This document shows, in pieces, positions 16,941-25,637 of a DNA stretch of 64,000 bases. The notes beneath the pieces are model-generated. The model was not told where the DNA came from. It made no database searches and saw only the letters and a list, made by a program, of their open reading frames with translations. The DNA is from Stutzerimonas stutzeri (GTDB taxonomy: Bacteria; Pseudomonadota; Gammaproteobacteria; Pseudomonadales; Pseudomonadaceae): assembly GCA_002345575.1 (NCBI GenBank), contig DDVX01000012.1:95924-159923 (forward strand), written 5' to 3'. The position numbers and the translations under genes are program-made. The first letter of the stretch is position 1. Each line of letters begins with the position of its first letter.

Positions 16941-18011
16941 TTGTCCGCTCCGATCATCGCGATCGATGCAATGGGTGGGGACTTCGGTCCTCACTGCATT
17001 GTTCCGGCCAGTCTCGACTGTCTGGCTGAAATGCCCTCGCTACACCTGGTCCTTGTCGGCCAAACTTCCGTCCTTGAAGAATTAGTATCCCGATATGGGC
17101 GGGTGGATGCTGCACGTCTGAAAATTGTCGAGGCCGATGAGGTCATCGAGATGGACGAGCGACCGACTCAGGCGTTGCGCGGTAAGCTTCGATCGTCGAT
17201 GCGTGTCGCTCTTGAGTTGGTGCGTGACGGCCAAGCCCAGGCGTGCGTTAGCGCCGGCAATACCGGTGCCCTGATGGCGCTGGCCCGGCACGTGCTGAAA
17301 ACCCTGCCGGGTATTGATCGCCCGGCGATGGCGACTGCTATGCCGACACGTAACGGTTCCTGCCTGTTGCTAGACCTGGGGGCCAACGTGGACTGCACTG
17401 CCGAACAGCTCTATCAGTTCGGTGTAATGGGTTCGGTCGCGGCACAAAGTCTGGGCGTCGTGCGGCCACGTGTGGCACTACTGAATATGGGTACTGAGGC
17501 GATCAAGGGCAATCAGCAGGTCAAGGCTGCCGCGCTGCTGCTGCAGCAGGCGATCGACCTCAACTACAGTGGCTTTATCGAGGGTGACGGGCTCTTTCGC
17601 GGTGAGGCCGACGTGGTCGTCTGTGATGGCTTTGTCGGCAATACTCTCCTCAAATCCACCGAAGGGCTGGCGCAACTGGTTTCTTCGCGTATCGAGGCCT
17701 TGTGTCGGCGCTCGCTGTTTTCTCGCCTGCTGGGTGTGCTTGCGCTTCCGTTGTTGCGCCAGTTGCGTGCCGATATGAGCCCGGCGCAATACAACGGTGC
17801 GAGCTTTCTGGGACTGCAGGGCATCGTCGTGAAAAGCCACGGCGGCGCCGGACGAGAGGATTTTCGCTCGGCCATTCGGCGTGCGGCAGAAGATGTTCAG
17901 CATAATCTGCCGGCGCAGCTGCATAGCCGACTAGAGCGTCTGCTTGCGACCGGCCAGTCGATTGGCGGCGGCATTGATGTGACCACAGTCGATGGCTTGC
18001 CATCCAACTGA
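16941..18011 (+). CDS. plsX: Phosphate acyltransferase PlsX
   Basis: Makes acyl-phosphate from acyl-ACP for phosphatidic acid synthesis; peripheral inner-membrane enzyme. 356 residues starting at TTG 16941 with SAPIIAIDAMGGDFGP. The GNTGALMALA and GVKSHGGA-like segments are present (here GIVVKSHGGAG). It lies 3 bp after rpmF and leads into fabD and fabG, so phospholipid and fatty-acid synthesis are co-transcribed. It carries a few extra C-terminal residues compared with E. coli PlsX. Confidence 0.96.
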   Translation: MSAPIIAIDAMGGDFGPHCIVPASLDCLAEMPSLHLVLVGQTSVLEELVSRYGRVDAARLKIVEADEVIEMDERPTQALRGKLRSSMRVALELVRDGQAQACVSAGNTGALMALARHVLKTLPGIDRPAMATAMPTRNGSCLLLDLGANVDCTAEQLYQFGVMGSVAAQSLGVVRPRVALLNMGTEAIKGNQQVKAAALLLQQAIDLNYSGFIEGDGLFRGEADVVVCDGFVGNTLLKSTEGLAQLVSSRIEALCRRSLFSRLLGVLALPLLRQLRADMSPAQYNGASFLGLQGIVVKSHGGAGREDFRSAIRRAAEDVQHNLPAQLHSRLERLLATGQSIGGGIDVTTVDGLPSN

Positions 18012-18070
18012 GAATTCGACGCGCCGGCATGGCGCATTCTTTTGACGAACCACAACAAGAGAGCTGTTTC

Positions 18071-19006
18071 ATGTCCGCATCACTTGCATTCGTCTTTCCG
18101 GGGCAGGGCTCCCAGTCCGTGGGTATGCTCGCCGACTACGGCACCCAGTCGCTGGTGCTGGAAACCTTCGCCGAAGCTTCTTCCGCTCTGGGCTATGACC
18201 TCTGGGCGCTTGCCCAGCAAGGACCGCAAGAGCAGCTGAACCAGACCGACAAGACCCAGCCTGCCATTCTTGCGGCCTCTATCGCGCTATGGCGTCTCTG
18301 GTTGGCTGAGGGCGGGGCGCGTCCGGCATTCGTCGCCGGTCACAGCCTCGGCGAGTACAGCGCATTGGTTGCTTCCGGCAGCCTGCCGTTTGCCGATGCT
18401 GTAAAGCTGGTTGAGCTGCGTGGCCAGCTGATGCAGCAGGCTGTGCCCGCAGGCACTGGCGGCATGGCGGCGATCCTTGGTCTGGAAGATGCCGACGTCC
18501 TCGCGGCCTGTGCCGAGGCGGCCAAAGGCGAAGTGGTCAGTGCCGTCAATTTCAATGCCCCAGGACAGGTTGTGGTAGCGGGTTCGGCTGCTGCAGTAGA
18601 GCGTGCAATAGAAGTTTGCAAGGCCAAGGGCGCCAAGCGCGCCATGCCGCTGCCGGTCAGTGTGCCGTCGCATTGCGATTTGATGCGTCCTGCGGCGGAA
18701 CAATTTGCCGACTCGCTGCTTGCGGCGGCTTGGCGGGCTCCCGAGATTGCCCTGGTGCAAAATGTCAGCGCAGCGGTCGTCGAGGATCTCGATACGCTCA
18801 AGCGTGACCTGCTGGCTCAGCTTTACAGCCCGGTACGTTGGGTCGAAACCATCGTGGCGCTGGGTGAGCGTGGCGTGACCGACTTGGTCGAGTGTGGTCC
18901 TGGCAAGGTTCTGTCGGGGCTTAACAAGCGTTGCGTCAAGGGCGTCAATACCTACAATCTCGACACCCCCGATGCTTTCGCCGCCGCGCGCGGCGCGTTG
19001 GCATGA
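18071..19006 (+). CDS. fabD: Malonyl-CoA:ACP transacylase
   Basis: Loads malonyl groups onto acyl carrier protein. 311 residues from MSASLAFVFPGQGSQ (ATG 18071). The nucleophile Ser92 lies in GHSLGEYSALV. The second catalytic residue, a histidine in the VPSHCDLM segment, is present. It sits 59 bp after plsX and 14 bp before fabG. Confidence 0.97.
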   Translation: MSASLAFVFPGQGSQSVGMLADYGTQSLVLETFAEASSALGYDLWALAQQGPQEQLNQTDKTQPAILAASIALWRLWLAEGGARPAFVAGHSLGEYSALVASGSLPFADAVKLVELRGQLMQQAVPAGTGGMAAILGLEDADVLAACAEAAKGEVVSAVNFNAPGQVVVAGSAAAVERAIEVCKAKGAKRAMPLPVSVPSHCDLMRPAAEQFADSLLAAAWRAPEIALVQNVSAAVVEDLDTLKRDLLAQLYSPVRWVETIVALGERGVTDLVECGPGKVLSGLNKRCVKGVNTYNLDTPDAFAAARGALA

Positions 19007-19020
19007 ATAAGGAGAAGACT

Positions 19021-19764
19021 ATGAATCTGCAAGGCAAGGTTGCGCTGGTGACAGGCGCCAGCCGTGGTATCGGCCAGGCTGTGGCGCTTGAGCTAGGCCG
19101 CCAGGGCGCCATCGTGATCGGCACCGCGACCTCTCCTGCGGGGGCTGAGCGCATTGCTGAAACCCTCCGGGAAAATGGCATCGAGGGTGCTGGTTTGGTG
19201 CTGGATGTGACTGATGACGAGTCCGTGGCGACCACCCTTGAGCACATTCAACAGCACCTGGGGCAGCCCGCCATTCTTGTCAATAACGCCGGCATCACCC
19301 GCGATAACCTGATGTTGCGGATGAAAGACGACGAATGGAACGATGTGATCGATACCAATCTGAATAGCCTTTATCGCCTTACCAAGGGGGTTCTGCGCGG
19401 TATGACCAAGGCGCGCTGGGGGCGGATCATCAGCATTGGTTCCGTAGTGGGTGCCATGGGCAACGCGGGACAGGTAAACTACGCCGCAGCCAAGGCCGGC
19501 CTCGAAGGTTTTAGTCGTGCGCTGGCTCGTGAAGTGGGCTCGCGCGGTATCACGGTCAATGCCGTGGCGCCGGGTTTCATTGATACTGACATGACGCGTG
19601 AGCTGCCTGAAGCTCAGCGTGACGCGCTGCTGGGACAGATTCCTCTGGGTCGTCTCGGACAGGCAGAAGAGATTGCCAAGGTCGTCGCCTTTCTGGCTTC
19701 TGATGGTGCTGCCTATGTTACTGGGGCTACGGTTCCGGTGAATGGCGGCATGTACATGAGCTGA
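19021..19764 (+). CDS. fabG: 3-oxoacyl-ACP reductase
   Basis: NADPH-dependent first reduction of the fatty-acid cycle. 247 residues, short-chain dehydrogenase fold: cofactor motif TGASRGIG (11-18), NNAG, and catalytic Ser141, Tyr154 and Lys158 (YAAAK). AAGGAG lies before ATG 19021. It is the last gene of the yceD-to-fabG run, and a weak terminator follows. Confidence 0.97.
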   Translation: MNLQGKVALVTGASRGIGQAVALELGRQGAIVIGTATSPAGAERIAETLRENGIEGAGLVLDVTDDESVATTLEHIQQHLGQPAILVNNAGITRDNLMLRMKDDEWNDVIDTNLNSLYRLTKGVLRGMTKARWGRIISIGSVVGAMGNAGQVNYAAAKAGLEGFSRALAREVGSRGITVNAVAPGFIDTDMTRELPEAQRDALLGQIPLGRLGQAEEIAKVVAFLASDGAAYVTGATVPVNGGMYMS

Positions 19765-19786
19765 TGCGCCGCCCAACGCATGTGTA

Positions 19787-19808
19787 CAGCCATAACGGCT
19801 GATTTTTT
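19787..19808 (+). terminator. Terminator after fabG
   Basis: CAGCC (19787-19791), loop ATAAC, GGCTG (19797-19801), then A and six T. The stem is only 5 bp, so it may be leaky and allow some read-through into acpP. Confidence 0.6.
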
Positions 19809-19876
19809 CGTTATAAAATTGCGGCAGGTTTATAGACAGAAGGTTGAAAGCTGATTCATGCTTGCCCGCTTTCAGC

Positions 19877-19904
19877 TTGAAATGCGGAAAACGCTTTCTA
19901 TACA
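19877..19904 (+). promoter_or_regulatory. Sigma-70 promoter of acpP
   Basis: -35 TTGAAA (19877-19882), 16-bp spacer, -10 TATACA (19899-19904). The predicted start near 19911 gives a leader of about 45 nt with an AGGAG ribosome site before ATG 19956. Confidence 0.7.
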
Positions 19905-19955
19905 CTACCGCGCAGACCAGCTGCCTGGATTTTTCCATAGGAGTGAAAACAAGGT

Positions 19956-20192
19956 ATGAGCACCATCGAAGAACGCGTCAAGAAAATCGTTGCCGAGCAA
20001 CTTGGCGTCAAGGAAGATGAAGTCACCAACAGCGCTTCCTTCGTCGAAGACCTGGGTGCCGATTCCCTTGACACCGTTGAGCTGGTGATGGCTCTGGAAG
20101 AGGAATTCGAGACCGAGATCCCGGACGAGCAAGCCGAAAAGATCACCACTGTTCAAGAAGCCATCGATTACATCAACGCGCACGCGCAGTAA
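19956..20192 (+). CDS. acpP: Acyl carrier protein
   Basis: 78 residues, very acidic, four-helix carrier for fatty-acid intermediates. The phosphopantetheine attachment site is Ser37 in LGADSLDTVELVM. It has its own promoter and a strong terminator on either side of its frame, which fits the large excess of ACP over the fab enzymes. Confidence 0.98.
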   Translation: MSTIEERVKKIVAEQLGVKEDEVTNSASFVEDLGADSLDTVELVMALEEEFETEIPDEQAEKITTVQEAIDYINAHAQ

Positions 20193-20216
20193 GTTGTAAT
20201 CCTGCTTCGAGTCAGT

Positions 20217-20254
20217 AAAGCCGCACTGCCTTTGAACGGGTAGTGCGGCTTTTG
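20217..20254 (+). terminator. Terminator after acpP
   Basis: 11-bp stem AAAGCCGCACT (20217-20227) with AGTGCGGCTTT (20242-20252), a 14-nt loop, and a short T-tract (TTTTGTTTG). It separates acpP from fabF. Confidence 0.88.
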
Positions 20255-20277
20255 TTTGAAAAACAGATAAATGCAGT

Positions 20278-20340
20278 GAGACGCGCCCATGCGAGCGTCT
20301 CTGTGAAAGATGCTCCCTTATCCGTTGTGATTACCAACGG
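20278..20340 (+). promoter_or_regulatory. Two small hairpins in the fabF leader
   Basis: GAGACGC (20278-20284) pairs with GCGTCTC (20295-20301), and CCGTTG (20322-20327) pairs with CAACGG (20335-20340). They lie between the acpP terminator and fabF, with no T-run. The role is unknown; they could shape the fabF message 5' end. Confidence 0.4.
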
Positions 20341-20378
20341 AGCAGCTCGGGCTAAAAGTAAACGTAAGGAGAATTGCT

Positions 20379-21623
20379 GTGTCGCGTAGACGCGTCGTCA
20401 TCACCGGTATGGGCATGCTGTCGCCACTGGGTAACGATGTGCCAAGCAGCTGGCAGGGGATTCTCGCCGGCCGCAGTGGCATCGGCCTGTTGGACCACAT
20501 GGATCTTTCCGCTTATGCCACTCGATTTGGCGGATCGATCAAGAATTTCGACGTCGAGCAATATCTGCCTGCCAAGGAGGCGCGCAAGCTTGATCTCTTT
20601 ATCCAGTACGGCCTGGCTGCCAGTTTTCAGGCAGTGAGTGATTCCGGGCTGGAGATCACCGATGCCAATCGCGAGCGCATCGGTGTTGCCATGGGCTCGG
20701 GTATTGGCGGCCTGACCAATATCGAGAACAGCTGCAGGTCCCTCATCGAGCAGGGTCCGCGGCGCATTTCGCCGTTTTTTGTGCCTGGCTCGATCATCAA
20801 TATGGTCTCAGGCTTTCTCTCAATCCACCTGGGCTTGCAAGGCCCGAACTACGCCATTGCCACGGCCTGTACTACCGGTACCCACTGTATCGGCATGGCT
20901 GCGCGCAACATCGCCTATGGCGAAGCCGACGTAATGGTTGCTGGCGGTTCGGAAATGGCCGCCTGCGGCCTGGGGATTGGTGGTTTTGCCGCCGCTCGGG
21001 CCTTGTCCACGCGCAATGACGACCCTACGACGGCGAGCCGCCCCTGGGACAAAGGGCGAGACGGCTTCGTTCTGTCCGATGGTGCTGGTGCGCTGGTTCT
21101 GGAGGAGCTGGAGCATGCGCGAGCACGCGGGGCCAAGATTTACGCCGAGCTGATCGGTTTTGGCATGAGCGCCGACGCATTCCACATGACCTCGCCGCCG
21201 GAGAACGGAGCCGGTGCTGCGCGTTGCATCCGCAATGCTATCCAGGATGCCCGGATCGACGCCGAACAAGTGCACTACATCAATGCCCACGGAACCTCGA
21301 CGCCAGCTGGAGACAAGGCTGAAGCCGCAGCGATCAAGACAGTTTTCGGCAGCCATGCCTATGACCTGTCGGTTAGCTCGACCAAATCCATGGTGGGCCA
21401 CTTGCTGGGCGCCGCTGGTGCGGTCGAAGCGATCTTCAGCATTCTGGCCATTCGCGACCAGGTTGCGCCGCCCACCATAAACCTCAACGAGCCAGATGAA
21501 GGCTGCGATCTGGACTTTGTGCCGCATCAGGCCAAACCAAGGCAGATCGACGTCGCCGTGTCGAACTCATTCGGTTTTGGCGGTACCAACGGCTCACTGG
21601 TATTCCGTCGGTTCACCGAGTGA
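20379..21623 (+). CDS. fabF: 3-oxoacyl-ACP synthase II
   Basis: Condensing enzyme of fatty-acid elongation. 414 residues. The nucleophile Cys164 is in ATACTTGTH; the catalytic histidines are in NAHGTSTPAGD and KSMVGHLLGAAGA. AAGGAG precedes the start. It overlaps pabC by 4 bp and begins a compact fabF-pabC-mltG-tmk-holB run with overlaps at every junction. Confidence 0.97.
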   Translation: MSRRRVVITGMGMLSPLGNDVPSSWQGILAGRSGIGLLDHMDLSAYATRFGGSIKNFDVEQYLPAKEARKLDLFIQYGLAASFQAVSDSGLEITDANRERIGVAMGSGIGGLTNIENSCRSLIEQGPRRISPFFVPGSIINMVSGFLSIHLGLQGPNYAIATACTTGTHCIGMAARNIAYGEADVMVAGGSEMAACGLGIGGFAAARALSTRNDDPTTASRPWDKGRDGFVLSDGAGALVLEELEHARARGAKIYAELIGFGMSADAFHMTSPPENGAGAARCIRNAIQDARIDAEQVHYINAHGTSTPAGDKAEAAAIKTVFGSHAYDLSVSSTKSMVGHLLGAAGAVEAIFSILAIRDQVAPPTINLNEPDEGCDLDFVPHQAKPRQIDVAVSNSFGFGGTNGSLVFRRFTE

Positions 21624-22441
21624 CGTTGGCCTGGATGAACGGGCAACCTGCTGTGGGAGTGCCCGTTCATGACCGTGGTTTCGCCTATGGCGATGGCCTG
21701 TTCGAAACCATCCGGGTAACCGGTCAACAACCGCTGCTGCTGGACCGCCGCTTGCAACGACTCGAAGCGGGTGGTCGCCGTCTGGACATTCCCTGCGATC
21801 TTGAGCAGTTGCGCACGCATATCCTCGCATTCAGCGCTGAGCTTGGTGATGGCGTTGCCAAGCTCATACTTACTCGGGGCGATGGCCAGCGCGGCTATGC
21901 GCCACCGCATCCCTGTGTGCCGCGCACGCTGCTGATGGGTTCGCCAGCACCCGCCTATCCCCGCGAGCACGCTGAGCGTGGTGTGCAGCTGTACCCCTGT
22001 GTGACGCGCCTGGCCGAGCAGCCGGCTCTGGCCGGGATGAAGCATCTCAATCGTCTGGAGCAGGTCCTGGCTCGAGGTGAATGGCAGGATCCGGCTTTTG
22101 CCGAGGGGTTGATGCGGGATATATCCGGGCGCGTCATCGAGGGCGTATACAGCAACATTTTTCTGGTTTCGAAGGGCGTGTTGCAGACGCCGTCCCTTGA
22201 GCGCTGCGGTGTGGCGGGCGTCATGCGGGCTGAAATCCTTGAGCGCGCGCAGCGTGCGGGCATCGTTACGCAGATCCGTGATATCGCCTTCGAAGAGCTG
22301 TTGGGGGCCGATGAAGTCTTCGTCTGCAACAGCCTTTATGGCATCTGGCCGGTGCGCCAGCTTCAAACCCATGTCTGGCCGGTGGGGGCGCTCACACGTA
22401 AACTGCAGGGCCTGATTGCCGACCTGTCGAGTGGTACGTGA
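21620..22441 (+). CDS. pabC: Aminodeoxychorismate lyase
   Basis: PLP enzyme that gives 4-aminobenzoate for folate. 273 residues, class IV aminotransferase fold: N-terminal VHDRGFAYGDGLFETIRV, PLP lysine in AGMKHLNRLEQVLA, and the EGVYSNIFLV segment. It starts at GTG 21620 inside the fabF stop and overlaps mltG by 4 bp, the standard gammaproteobacterial neighbourhood. Confidence 0.95.
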   Translation: MTLAWMNGQPAVGVPVHDRGFAYGDGLFETIRVTGQQPLLLDRRLQRLEAGGRRLDIPCDLEQLRTHILAFSAELGDGVAKLILTRGDGQRGYAPPHPCVPRTLLMGSPAPAYPREHAERGVQLYPCVTRLAEQPALAGMKHLNRLEQVLARGEWQDPAFAEGLMRDISGRVIEGVYSNIFLVSKGVLQTPSLERCGVAGVMRAEILERAQRAGIVTQIRDIAFEELLGADEVFVCNSLYGIWPVRQLQTHVWPVGALTRKLQGLIADLSSGT

Positions 22442-23505
22442 TTCGAAAACTGTTTTTTGCGCTGCTGGGCCTTGTGTTGCTCGCCGCGCTTTCATTCGGC
22501 CTGGTTGCCTGGAAACTTCACGTCGCGCTGGAGCAGCCGCTCCAGCTGGATGACGTGCATATGCTGGAAGTCAAAACCGGGGATACGCCCAGTGGCTTGT
22601 TCCAGCGCATGGAGCGAGAGGGCATTCTGGTTGATGCCTTCTGGCTGCGTATGCACTGGCGACTGAACCTCTCTGATCAGAATCTGCACAGCGGGGAGTA
22701 TCGGCTGCTTCCGACCATGACTGCGGGCGATATGATCGGGCAGTGGCAGCGTGGCGAGGTGGTCCAGCATACCCTGACCCTCGTTGAGGGCTGGAATTTC
22801 CGTCAAGTGCGTGCTGCGCTGAAAGCGTCGCCCCTGATCGAGCAGACCCTAAGCGAGCTGTCGGATAGCCAGGTCATGGCAAAACTTGGTTATGCCGATC
22901 TGCATCCGGAAGGGCGTTTCTTTCCCGACACCTACAGTTTCACCCGTGGCGTGACCGATATCGAGTTGCTGCGGAGAGCCTTTGTTCGTCTCGAAAGCGT
23001 GTTGGCCGAGGAGTGGGCGGGGCGCAGCGACGGCTTGCCTTACAAGGAGCCTTATCAGGCGCTGATCATGGCCTCGATCATCGAGAAGGAAACCGGCGTG
23101 CCCGAGGAGCGTGGTGAGATTGCCGGCGTGTTCGTGCGTCGTCTGGCCCGTGGCATGCTGCTGCAGACTGATCCGACTGTGATTTACGGTATGGGCGAGA
23201 GCTATCGCGGGCGTATTACCCGGGCTGACCTGCGCAGGCCGACGCCCTATAACACCTACACTAATGCAGGTCTGCCGCCGACGCCCATCGCCATGGTCGG
23301 GCGCGAGGCGATCCATGCAGCTCTGCATCCGCTGAAGGGCACCAGCTTGTATTTCGTGGCGCGTGGCGATGGCAGTCACGTCTTTAGTAATACGCTGGTC
23401 GAGCATAATCGGGCCGTGCGCGAATACCAGCTCAAGCGCCGAGCCGATTACCGTTCCAGCCCACCGCCCCAGCCGACGCCGACATCAAGCGAGAATAGTC
23501 AGTGA
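22438..23505 (+). CDS. mltG: Endolytic murein transglycosylase
   Basis: Inner-membrane enzyme that cuts nascent glycan strands and so sets their length. 355 residues from GTG 22438: one N-terminal membrane helix (about 5-22), a LysM-like region, and the YceG/MltG domain with the catalytic-Glu segment IIEKETGVPEERGEIAGVFVRRL and YNTYTNAGLPPTPI. The Pro/Ser-rich C-terminal tail looks unstructured. It overlaps tmk by 4 bp. Confidence 0.95.
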   Translation: MIRKLFFALLGLVLLAALSFGLVAWKLHVALEQPLQLDDVHMLEVKTGDTPSGLFQRMEREGILVDAFWLRMHWRLNLSDQNLHSGEYRLLPTMTAGDMIGQWQRGEVVQHTLTLVEGWNFRQVRAALKASPLIEQTLSELSDSQVMAKLGYADLHPEGRFFPDTYSFTRGVTDIELLRRAFVRLESVLAEEWAGRSDGLPYKEPYQALIMASIIEKETGVPEERGEIAGVFVRRLARGMLLQTDPTVIYGMGESYRGRITRADLRRPTPYNTYTNAGLPPTPIAMVGREAIHAALHPLKGTSLYFVARGDGSHVFSNTLVEHNRAVREYQLKRRADYRSSPPPQPTPTSSENSQ

Positions 23506-24134
23506 CAGGATGCTTTATTACCTTGGAAGGGCCTGAGGGCGCGGGCAAGAGTACCAACCGCGAGTTCATCGCCGAGCATCTGCGCGAGCGTGGCATCGAT
23601 GTGCTGTTAACCCGTGAGCCGGGCGGCACGCCACTGGCCGAGCGTATTCGCGAGCTGCTGCTGGCTCCTAGCGATGAGCCGATGGCCAGTGATACGGAGC
23701 TACTCTTGGTGTTCGCCGCGCGTGCGCAGCACCTCGATCAGGTAATCCGTCCGGCGTTGGCACGGGGGGCAGTGGTGCTTTGCGACCGGTTTACCGACGC
23801 CACTTATGCCTACCAGGGCGGTGGTCGCGGCCTGGCCATGCAACGCATTGAGCAGCTGGAAAACTTTGTGCAGGGTGAACTGCGTCCTGACCTGACGCTG
23901 ATTTTCGATCTGCCAGTCGAGATCGGCCTGAGCCGCGCGGCGGCGCGCGGGCGTCTCGATCGTTTCGAGCAGGAAGGCCTGGGTTTCTTCGAAGCCGTGC
24001 GTAATGCCTATCTCCAGCGCGCTCGACAAGCGCCGACACGCTATCAGGTGATCGATGCTGGCCAGCCGCTGGCAGCGGTACAGCGCGACCTGCAGGCGCT
24101 GCTGCCGCAGATACTGGAGCGTGTCAGTGGTTAA
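23502..24134 (+). CDS. tmk: Thymidylate kinase
   Basis: Phosphorylates dTMP to dTDP. 210 residues. The P-loop EGPEGAGKST lies at residues 9-18, the DR(F/Y) motif is CDRFTDATYAYQGGGRG, and the LID-region arginines are RAAARGRLDRFE. Starts at GTG 23502. It overlaps holB by 8 bp. Confidence 0.97.
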   Translation: MTGCFITLEGPEGAGKSTNREFIAEHLRERGIDVLLTREPGGTPLAERIRELLLAPSDEPMASDTELLLVFAARAQHLDQVIRPALARGAVVLCDRFTDATYAYQGGGRGLAMQRIEQLENFVQGELRPDLTLIFDLPVEIGLSRAAARGRLDRFEQEGLGFFEAVRNAYLQRARQAPTRYQVIDAGQPLAAVQRDLQALLPQILERVSG

Positions 24135-25113
24135 CATCCTTCCTTGGCAGATCGGTCTGTGGCAACTGCTGGCGGGCCGCGAGCAACACGCCCATGCCTA
24201 TTTGCTGCATGGACCGGTGGGTATCGGCAAGCGAGCCCTGGCCGAACAGTTGATGGCGCTGTTGCTGTGTCGGCAGCCGTCGATAGCTGGCGCCTGCGGT
24301 GATTGCCGAAGTTGCCAGTTACTTGCTGCAAAGACCCATCCCGATCATTACATCCTCGAGCCGGAGGAGGCCGACAAGGCGATTCGTGTCGATCAGGTGC
24401 GCCAGTTGGTTGGTTTCGTGACACAAACCGCGCAGCTAGGCGGGCGCAAGGTGGTGCTGCTCGAACCCGCTGAAGCGATGAACCTCAATGCGGCCAATGC
24501 GCTGCTCAAGAGTCTCGAAGAGCCTGCTGGCGATACCGTCCTGCTGCTCATCAGCCACCAGCCCAGCCGGCTGTTGCCAACCATCAGAAGCCGTTGTGTG
24601 CAGCAGGCCTGCCCCTTGCCGGCACGTGAGCAAAGTCTCGACTGGATAGGCCAGCAGCTGCCGGAGTTGCCCAGCGAACAACGTGAAGAGCTGCTGACGC
24701 TGGCGGCGGGTTCGCCTCTGGCTGCGTGCCGTCTGCACACGCTGGGCGTGCTGGAAATGCGAGCGCAGGTCGTGGACGGTATAAAGAAGCTGCTCAAGCA
24801 GCAGCAATCTCCCAGCCAATTGGCGGAGGCTTGGAATCCGCTGCCGCTGATTCTGCTGTTCGACTGGTTCTGCGAATGGGCGCATCTGATCCTGCGCTAT
24901 CAGATGAGTAGCGATGAGCAGGGGCTTGGTGCGGCCGATATGTCCAAGGTAATCCAGTACCTGGCGCAGAAAACCACACCGGCAAAGTTGCTGGCGTTGC
25001 AGGACTGGCTGCTGGACCACCGTCAGAAAGTCTTGGGCAAAGCCAACCTCAACCGTGTCTTGCTTCTCGAAGCGCTGTTGGTGCAGTGGGCAAATCTGCC
25101 TGGGGCGCGTTAG
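24127..25113 (+). CDS. holB: DNA polymerase III delta' subunit
   Basis: Part of the clamp loader that places the sliding clamp on DNA. 328 residues from GTG 24127 (VVNILPWQIGLWQLL); the longer frame upstream is inside tmk. It has the degenerate P-loop GPVGIGKRAL, a zinc module with cysteines in CGDCRSCQLL, and the SLEEPAGDTVLLLISH and SRC (SRCVQQ) segments. Delta' does not hydrolyse ATP in the known complex. Confidence 0.94.
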   Translation: MVNILPWQIGLWQLLAGREQHAHAYLLHGPVGIGKRALAEQLMALLLCRQPSIAGACGDCRSCQLLAAKTHPDHYILEPEEADKAIRVDQVRQLVGFVTQTAQLGGRKVVLLEPAEAMNLNAANALLKSLEEPAGDTVLLLISHQPSRLLPTIRSRCVQQACPLPAREQSLDWIGQQLPELPSEQREELLTLAAGSPLAACRLHTLGVLEMRAQVVDGIKKLLKQQQSPSQLAEAWNPLPLILLFDWFCEWAHLILRYQMSSDEQGLGAADMSKVIQYLAQKTTPAKLLALQDWLLDHRQKVLGKANLNRVLLLEALLVQWANLPGAR

Positions 25114-25144
25114 ACTCCATCGGATCTTTTGTTAGGAAACGCCC

Positions 25145-25501
25145 ATGAGCCTGCCTGCAAATCTCGGCCCACGTAACGGCATCCTGTCTCTGACTATCAA
25201 AGACAAGTCGGTGCTCTATGCCGCCTTCATGCCGTTCATCAAGCATGGCGGACTCTTCATTCCTACCAACAAGAGCTACAACCTCGGTGATGAGGTCTTC
25301 ATGCTTCTGAGCTTGATGGATGAGCCGGAAAAGATACCCGTCGCTGGCAAGGTTGTCTGGATCACTCCAAAAGGCGCCCAGGGCAATCGCGCTGCAGGCG
25401 TCGGCGTGCAGTTCAGTGAGAGTGACACCACCGCTCGCAACAAGATCGAAACCTACTTGGCCGGCGCGATGAAGTCCGATCGTCCGACCCATACGATGTA
25501 A
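25145..25501 (+). CDS. pilZ: Type IV pilus assembly protein PilZ
   Basis: 118 residues, founding member of the PilZ domain family, needed for type IV pilus assembly and twitching. The protein lacks the RxxxR and [DN]xSxxG residues that bind cyclic di-GMP in other PilZ proteins. This agrees with P. aeruginosa PilZ, which works by binding PilB and FimX. It sits 31 bp after holB, the conserved place. Confidence 0.95.
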   Translation: MSLPANLGPRNGILSLTIKDKSVLYAAFMPFIKHGGLFIPTNKSYNLGDEVFMLLSLMDEPEKIPVAGKVVWITPKGAQGNRAAGVGVQFSESDTTARNKIETYLAGAMKSDRPTHTM

Positions 25502-25637
25502 GCCGCTTGGAGCCGTAATTCCTAGCTCAGGAAAAGCTTCACAGGGCTGCAGTCGCCGCTAGGCGTTGGCTTCCGACTTCCAGCTCCTTTTCCTCCTATA
25601 ATGCACGGCCTGTTCTGGTTTTCTGGTTGTGTGCTCA

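Noticed and set aside
25561..25610. Full sigma-70 promoter before the TatD-family gene
   Set aside because: A perfect TATAAT is present at 25597-25602, but no -35 lies 16-18 bp upstream.
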